In this document: positions 6,231 to 8,579 of the stretch, piece after piece
Position numbering within the stretch: position 1 is the first letter of the stretch
Layout: each line of letters starts with the position of its first letter
NCBI GenBank assembly: GCA_934394595.1
Contig: CAKRRX010000108.1
Span: 1-8,579 of the forward strand
DNA: 8,579 bases
DNA from: an uncultured Blautia sp.
Lineage (GTDB): Bacteria > Bacillota > Clostridia > Lachnospirales > Lachnospiraceae
Direction: 5' to 3'
The notes under the pieces: model-generated
What the model saw: the letters and a program-made list of their open reading frames with translations, nothing else
What the model was told of the DNA's origin: nothing
Databases searched by the model: none
Program-made: the position numbers and the translations under genes

Positions 6231-7171
6231 TGCTTTGCACCTCCCAACCGGATTCTCGGATCCAGGAACCGGTAAGACAGGTCTGTAAGCAGATTTACCA
6301 GCACATAAATAATTGCCATCCACATAACATAAGCCTGAATAATGGGGTAGTCGCGCATGGAAATAGCATCTACCGCCATTTTTCCAACGCCATCCCACAT
6401 AAAAATAGACTCCACAATCGCAGTACCGCCGAGAAGGTTTCCCACTGACAGCATCAATAAGGTAAGAATCGTAACAAGGGAAGCCTTCATAATACTTTTC
6501 CATAAGATGACCGAGAACTTTACGCCACGTGCCCTGGCACCTGCAACATAGTCTTTGTTAAGCTCATCCAGCACTGTGGCACGCACCTGGCGAAGATATT
6601 TCGCAGACATGGCAATGGCCAGGGTAATCGCCGGCATGGCTACACTTTTCAAACTCACATCTTTTGCAATAACCGGAAAAATCCTTATTTTGATTGCCAG
6701 AAAATACATGAGCAAAAGTGATACAAAGAAATTAGGAAGGCTGTTTCCTATAAAACTGCAAAAACGGATGATGTAGTCAATAAGGGTATTCTGCTTCACT
6801 GCTGCCAGTATTCCCAATGGAATGGAAATAATAACCGTAAGCAGGATTGATGTCACTGTAAGAAGCAATGTCGCCGGAAGCTTCGACAGAAATGTAGCAA
6901 ATACCGGAAACCCAGATACATAACTGTTTCCCATATCCCCCTGAAGCAATTTCCCAAGCCACACAAAATATTGTGTCAGAAACGGCTTATCCAGTCCCAG
7001 CTGTTCTCTTGCCGCATCCAATGTGGCATCTGATACCACAGCGCCAGTATTCTCCATCTTCTGTGTCACAACATCACTGCCTGCAATTCTCATCATTCCA
7101 TAGGATAAAAATGTAATTGCAAACAAAATAGGAATCAGCTGAAAGATACGTTTGATTACATATTTCTTCAT
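6227..7171 (-). CDS. nikB: ABC importer permease, NikB/DppB-like
   Basis: A 314-residue membrane permease, the first gene of the importer operon. The N-terminus MKKYVIKRIFQLIPILFAITFL contains the first membrane helix (about 9-29), and an extracytoplasmic domain follows (about 30-98) with LGLDKPFLTQYFVWLGKLLQGDMG (58-81) as in NikB/DppB. Further hydrophobic segments lie near 99-122, 134-160, 175-190, 232-252 and 278-296. The EAA coupling loop is about 208-231 (YVAGARARGVKFSVILWKSI), and the protein ends with the family's LDPRIR (303-308). The ATG at 7171 has GGAGA (7179-7183) 7 bases upstream. It overlaps the next permease by 4 bases. The 149 bases upstream hold a terminator, LysR-type dyads and candidate promoters. 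The closest named relative I can recall is NikB, but peptide permeases of the DppB type are very similar, so the substrate should not be inferred from this gene alone. Confidence 0.9.
   Translation of the reverse strand: MKKYVIKRIFQLIPILFAITFLSYGMMRIAGSDVVTQKMENTGAVVSDATLDAAREQLGLDKPFLTQYFVWLGKLLQGDMGNSYVSGFPVFATFLSKLPATLLLTVTSILLTVIISIPLGILAAVKQNTLIDYIIRFCSFIGNSLPNFFVSLLLMYFLAIKIRIFPVIAKDVSLKSVAMPAITLAIAMSAKYLRQVRATVLDELNKDYVAGARARGVKFSVILWKSIMKASLVTILTLLMLSVGNLLGGTAIVESIFMWDGVGKMAVDAISMRDYPIIQAYVMWMAIIYVLVNLLTDLSYRFLDPRIRLGGAKQ
6240..6245 (-). promoter_or_regulatory. Ribosome binding site fixing the start of the second permease
   Basis: CCTCCC on the plus strand reads GGGAGG on the minus strand, 9 bases upstream of the ATG at 6230. 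It lies inside the end of the first permease gene. It decides between this start and an upstream in-frame ATG (6503) that would add 91 non-permease residues. Confidence 0.85.
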
Positions 7172-7202
7172 TTGATTGTCTCCATTTCATATTTCGCAGT
7201 TT

Positions 7203-7231
7203 AGTTTAGCAAAGTAAAAAAAAGCTTACAA
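7203..7231 (-). promoter_or_regulatory. Candidate promoter of the importer operon (proximal)
   Basis: On the minus strand TTGTAA (7226-7231) and TAAACT (7203-7208) are separated by 17 bases; each matches consensus at four of six positions. Transcription would begin near 7195, giving a short leader of about 24 nt with a ribosome binding site at 7179-7183. The -35 lies inside the terminator stem of the upstream LysR gene. A weak promoter is expected where an activator is needed. It is downstream of the terminator, so it avoids premature termination. Confidence 0.4.
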
Positions 7232-7252
7232 CCCACCCCGGGGGTTATAAGC
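7216..7252 (-). terminator. Strong intrinsic terminator between the LysR gene and the importer operon
   Basis: Read on the minus strand, GCTTATAACCC (7252 down to 7242) pairs with GGGTTGTAAGC (7234 down to 7224). The stem is 11 bp including one G-U wobble, around a 7-base loop, followed at once by eight T residues (7223-7216). The wobble is a true mismatch in plus-strand RNA, so the structure is tuned for leftward transcription. It would stop lysR transcription 70 bases after its stop codon, or act as a leader terminator if the operon promoter is further upstream. Confidence 0.92.
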
Positions 7253-7253
7253 C

Positions 7254-7268
7254 ATTCCATTTCGGAAT
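7254..7268. promoter_or_regulatory. LysR-type operator, T-N11-A dyad
   Basis: ATTCC (7254-7258) and GGAAT (7264-7268) form a perfect inverted repeat with a 5-base spacer. It satisfies the LysR-family T-N11-A rule (T at 7255, A at 7267). Its centre, 7261, is about 65 bases upstream of the start point predicted for the proximal importer promoter, the classic position of the LysR recognition site. The adjacent LysR gene product is the obvious candidate binder. Confidence 0.6.
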
Positions 7269-7270
7269 AC

Positions 7271-7289
7271 ATTCCTATATTTTTGGAAT
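7271..7289. promoter_or_regulatory. Second ATTCC/GGAAT dyad, probable additional LysR site
   Basis: ATTCC (7271-7275) and GGAAT (7285-7289) repeat the same half-sites as the neighbouring dyad but with a 9-base spacer. All four half-sites alternate over 36 bases. The wider spacing does not fit T-N11-A, so this may be a lower-affinity or cooperative site. Confidence 0.45.
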
Positions 7290-7317
7290 ATCATATTATA
7301 TCCGGTTCTTACTTCAA
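7290..7317 (-). promoter_or_regulatory. Alternative distal promoter for the importer operon
   Basis: On the minus strand TTGAAG (7312-7317) and TATGAT (7290-7295) are 16 bases apart and match consensus at four and five of six positions. By sequence this is the better-looking promoter. Its transcript would begin near 7283, inside the ATTCC/GGAAT dyads, and would then meet the strong hairpin at 7216-7252 before the first gene. It only makes sense for the operon if that terminator is conditional. Confidence 0.35.
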
Positions 7318-7320
7318 TTT

Positions 7321-8226
7321 TTAGTTTTCCAATTTTCCACTCAAAAACACAAGGAATTCATCCACCAGTTCATCTGGTTCCTCATTTTTTCTTCTGATAT
7401 ATCCGAAGTAGATCTTATTCTTTTTAAACGCCAAAGGAATTCCCTCATTTGAAGCCTTTTTATCATTTGAAAGATAACTTCCACTGATATTGCAGAGTTC
7501 TGTTTCCTTCAGCATTTTTTCCATAATATAATCGCTGTTTGTGATAACCGAAACATCCAGGTTTTCCCAGCTGAATACCCCCTTTTTTTCTTTGTCTCCC
7601 AACTCCAGAAATTCATCATGGAAGTTTTGGATAAAGCGGAAATCCTTCATCTGTTCCATATTTATAGTTGCTTCTTTATAGAAAGCATTTAATTTTCCGG
7701 GATAAAAGGTCGCTGTGCTTTCCTGCATAACATTAAAAACCAGACGATTTTTCGCCAGCTCATACTGGAATTCTTTCTTCTGCTGCTCCATCACATATAC
7801 AAAGCCTATATCAGAGAGATAATCCCTCACGCGCTCCATGACCGTCCGCACACCAGCTGTATAAATTTCGAAGTGATAGTCTTTTTCGTAATTTTTTTTA
7901 TAAAATTCTACAAATTGATTGGTAAACCAGGAACTGGGATTCAGGGAAATCCGCAAATACTTTGCCATATTTTTATGTCCCATCTCTTCCAGGAGCTGAG
8001 AATCATTTACGATTCTGCAGGCATACCGATACACCTCCCGCCCTTTTGCAGTGAGAGAAATCCCCCTTGGCATACGGTCAAACAATACCATTCCTATATC
8101 ATTTTCCAACGCTTTGATAGCCTTGCTCACACTGGGCTGGGTAGTATAAAGAAGCTTGGCTGCTTCACTGATGGAACCGGTTTCTGCACAGGTTATAAAA
8201 TATTTTAACTGTTTGAGATCTAACAT
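7321..8226 (-). CDS. LysR-family transcriptional regulator, probable regulator of the adjacent importer
   Basis: A 301-residue protein with a clear LysR DNA-binding domain: helix-turn-helix ISEAAKLLYTTQPSVSKAI (19-37) followed by LENDIGMVLFDRMPRGISLTAKG (40-62). The effector-binding half (about 90-300) is divergent. It lacks the usual GSGT and GLGI-type landmarks and is rich in charged and aromatic residues, so its ligand cannot be guessed. The ATG at 8226 has AGAGG (8235-8239) about 8 bases upstream; another ATG at 8230 is out of frame. The gene reads in the same direction as the importer operon and ends 149 bases before it, with a terminator and two LysR-like dyads between them. Control of the importer, perhaps with self-control, is inferred from this arrangement. 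A 254-base structured region precedes the gene. Confidence 0.93.
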   Translation of the reverse strand: MLDLKQLKYFITCAETGSISEAAKLLYTTQPSVSKAIKALENDIGMVLFDRMPRGISLTAKGREVYRYACRIVNDSQLLEEMGHKNMAKYLRISLNPSSWFTNQFVEFYKKNYEKDYHFEIYTAGVRTVMERVRDYLSDIGFVYVMEQQKKEFQYELAKNRLVFNVMQESTATFYPGKLNAFYKEATINMEQMKDFRFIQNFHDEFLELGDKEKKGVFSWENLDVSVITNSDYIMEKMLKETELCNISGSYLSNDKKASNEGIPLAFKKNKIYFGYIRRKNEEPDELVDEFLVFLSGKLEN

Positions 8227-8248
8227 ACATATTTCCTCTCTAAATTCT

Positions 8249-8260
8249 CTTTACATAAAG
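8249..8260. other. Short AT-rich dyad in the LysR leader
   Basis: CTTTA (8249-8253) and TAAAG (8256-8260) form a 5-bp inverted repeat with a 2-base centre, 10 bases before the ribosome binding site of the LysR gene. The centre is too small for a stable RNA hairpin, so a DNA-binding site is as likely as chance. Confidence 0.2.
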
Positions 8261-8262
8261 AT

Positions 8263-8295
8263 ACGGCAGCCATTTTGCGGAGTAACAGCTGCCGT
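8263..8295. other. Leader stem-loop 3 (nearest the LysR gene)
   Basis: ACGGCAGC (8263-8270) and GCTGCCGT (8288-8295) form a perfect 8-bp GC-rich stem with a 17-base loop. Read on the minus strand the loop contains CTCCGCA. On the plus strand the stem is followed by CTTTT, so it could stop rightward transcription. On the minus strand it would be part of the LysR leader RNA. Confidence 0.65.
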
Positions 8296-8300
8296 CTTTT

Positions 8301-8332
8301 GTCTGACAGACGATCCGGAAATGTCTGCAGAC
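8301..8332. other. Leader stem-loop 2
   Basis: GTCTG-A-CAGAC (8301-8311) pairs with GTCTGCAGAC (8323-8332), a 10-bp stem with one bulged A and an 11-base loop. Each arm is also nearly self-palindromic, so two small cruciforms are an alternative fold. On the plus strand TTTTT follows directly (8333-8337), making a plausible rightward terminator. The minus-strand loop reads ATTTCCGGATC and contains TTCCGGA, close to the CTCCGCA of its neighbours. Confidence 0.65.
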
Positions 8333-8337
8333 TTTTT

Positions 8338-8368
8338 GTGTAACTTTTTATGCGGAGATGCGTTACAC
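8338..8368. other. Leader stem-loop 1 (furthest from the LysR gene)
   Basis: GTGTAAC (8338-8344) and GTTACAC (8362-8368) form a perfect 7-bp stem with a 17-base loop that carries CTCCGCA on the minus strand. Loop length and motif match those of stem-loop 3, although the stem sequence is unrelated. Confidence 0.6.
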
Positions 8369-8407
8369 ATTAGATTAACAGAATTAACACTTTTTTGTGT
8401 CTTATTT

Positions 8408-8435
8408 AAGATAACATATTGTGATTATTTTACAA
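8408..8435 (-). promoter_or_regulatory. Candidate promoter of the LysR gene
   Basis: On the minus strand TTGTAA (8430-8435) and TATCTT (8408-8413) are 16 bases apart, each matching consensus at four of six positions. Transcription would begin near 8400 and give a leader of about 175 nt containing all three stem-loops. It lies downstream of the probable terminator of the previous gene. Confidence 0.35.
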
Positions 8436-8450
8436 GCCTCCCAGGGGGAT

Positions 8451-8475
8451 AAAAACTTTATAGGCTTTACCTATA
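8451..8475 (-). terminator. Probable terminator of the gene at the right edge
   Basis: On the minus strand TATAGG (8475-8470) pairs with CCTATA (8464-8459) around a TAAAG loop, followed by AAG and then five T residues (8455-8451). The 6-bp stem is weak, but it lies only a few bases after the TAG at 8481-8483 and points the right way. Confidence 0.5.
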
Positions 8476-8480
8476 GCCAG

Positions 8481-8579
8481 CTACTCCAATTCCATAAGGG
8501 AACCTATCCTGCCATTGGGGTTTTGCAGATTCTCTAATTGACAGAAAGTCTCAACTATGCTATCATCAAACCACATAAT
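8481..8579 (-). CDS. C-terminal end of an unrecognised protein (5' end outside window)
   Basis: Reading leftward from the window edge, one frame is open for 32 codons and ends with TAG at 8481-8483. The translation contains FDDSIVETFCQLENLQNP and ends NPNGRIGSLMELE. I do not recognise the family. A frame this short could be open by chance, but the other two minus-strand frames close quickly, the composition looks protein-like, and a terminator-like hairpin follows immediately. It could be an intact gene's tail or a remnant. It is separated from the LysR gene by 254 bases and is probably a different transcription unit. Confidence 0.45.
   Translation of the reverse strand: MMWFDDSIVETFCQLENLQNPNGRIGSLMELE

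Noticed and set aside
6231..6503. 91-codon in-frame upstream extension of the second permease
   Set aside because: It lies within the first permease gene in another frame and encodes no permease-like residues. The ATG at 6230 has an ideal ribosome binding site and an ATGA overlap.
8374..8389. Direct repeat ATTAACA twice with 9-base period in the LysR leader region
   Set aside because: Only two copies in AT-rich sequence; too little to call an operator or iteron.
8419..8435. CRP/FNR-like imperfect palindrome TTGTGATTATTTTACAA
   Set aside because: Only the outer TTGT/ACAA and two inner pairs are symmetric. It overlaps the candidate LysR -35 and could easily be chance in AT-rich DNA.
1..8579. 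CRISPR arrays, insertion sequences, tRNA or rRNA genes
   Set aside because: No regularly spaced repeats, transposase-like proteins, terminal inverted repeats or tRNA/rRNA signatures were seen on either strand by eye.

Overview
The window looks like chromosomal DNA from a low-to-moderate GC Gram-positive anaerobe, most likely a clostridial (Lachnospiraceae-type) gut bacterium. The evidence is strong GGAGG-type ribosome binding sites before nearly every gene, T-rich intrinsic terminators, a long-form ribosomal protein L25/Ctc, and clostridial-looking protein sequences. I see no mobile element, CRISPR array, tRNA or rRNA.

Layout, left to right. (1) Positions 1-225 (+) are the C-terminus of a cysteine desulfurase-family enzyme that retains its catalytic cysteine. 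It is followed after 38 bases by a LysR-family regulator (264-1166, +) of the kind often found beside selenium-metabolism genes. (2) A symmetrical hairpin (1205-1252) ends this regulator and the converging rplY gene (1285-1884, -). (3) A region of about 300 bases without a gene (1885-2186) holds the rplY promoter and leader. (4) A five-gene ABC importer operon of the nickel/oligopeptide class runs leftward from 7171 to 2187: permease B, permease C, substrate-binding protein, ATPase D, ATPase E. Two junctions are 4-base ATGA overlaps and the other gaps are about 30 bases, so it is almost certainly one transcript. (5) A second LysR regulator (7321-8226, -) lies just upstream on the same strand and probably controls the operon. 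(6) A structured 254-base region (8227-8480) precedes it. (7) The end of an unrecognised leftward gene lies at the right edge (8481-8579).

The genes suggest a substrate-responsive uptake system. The LysR protein would bind paired ATTCC/GGAAT half-sites at 7254-7289, between its own terminator and the importer genes. One of these sites is a textbook T-N11-A box centred about 65 bases upstream of a plausible start point. The substrate is uncertain. The permeases and short ATPases look NikBCDE-like, but the binding protein appears to lack the nickel-complex contacts known from E. coli NikA, and its signal peptide has no lipobox.

The least explained part is the leader of the second LysR gene. 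Three consecutive stem-loops with different stems share a loop motif, YTCCGSA read on the minus strand. This is the best candidate here for an undescribed regulatory element.
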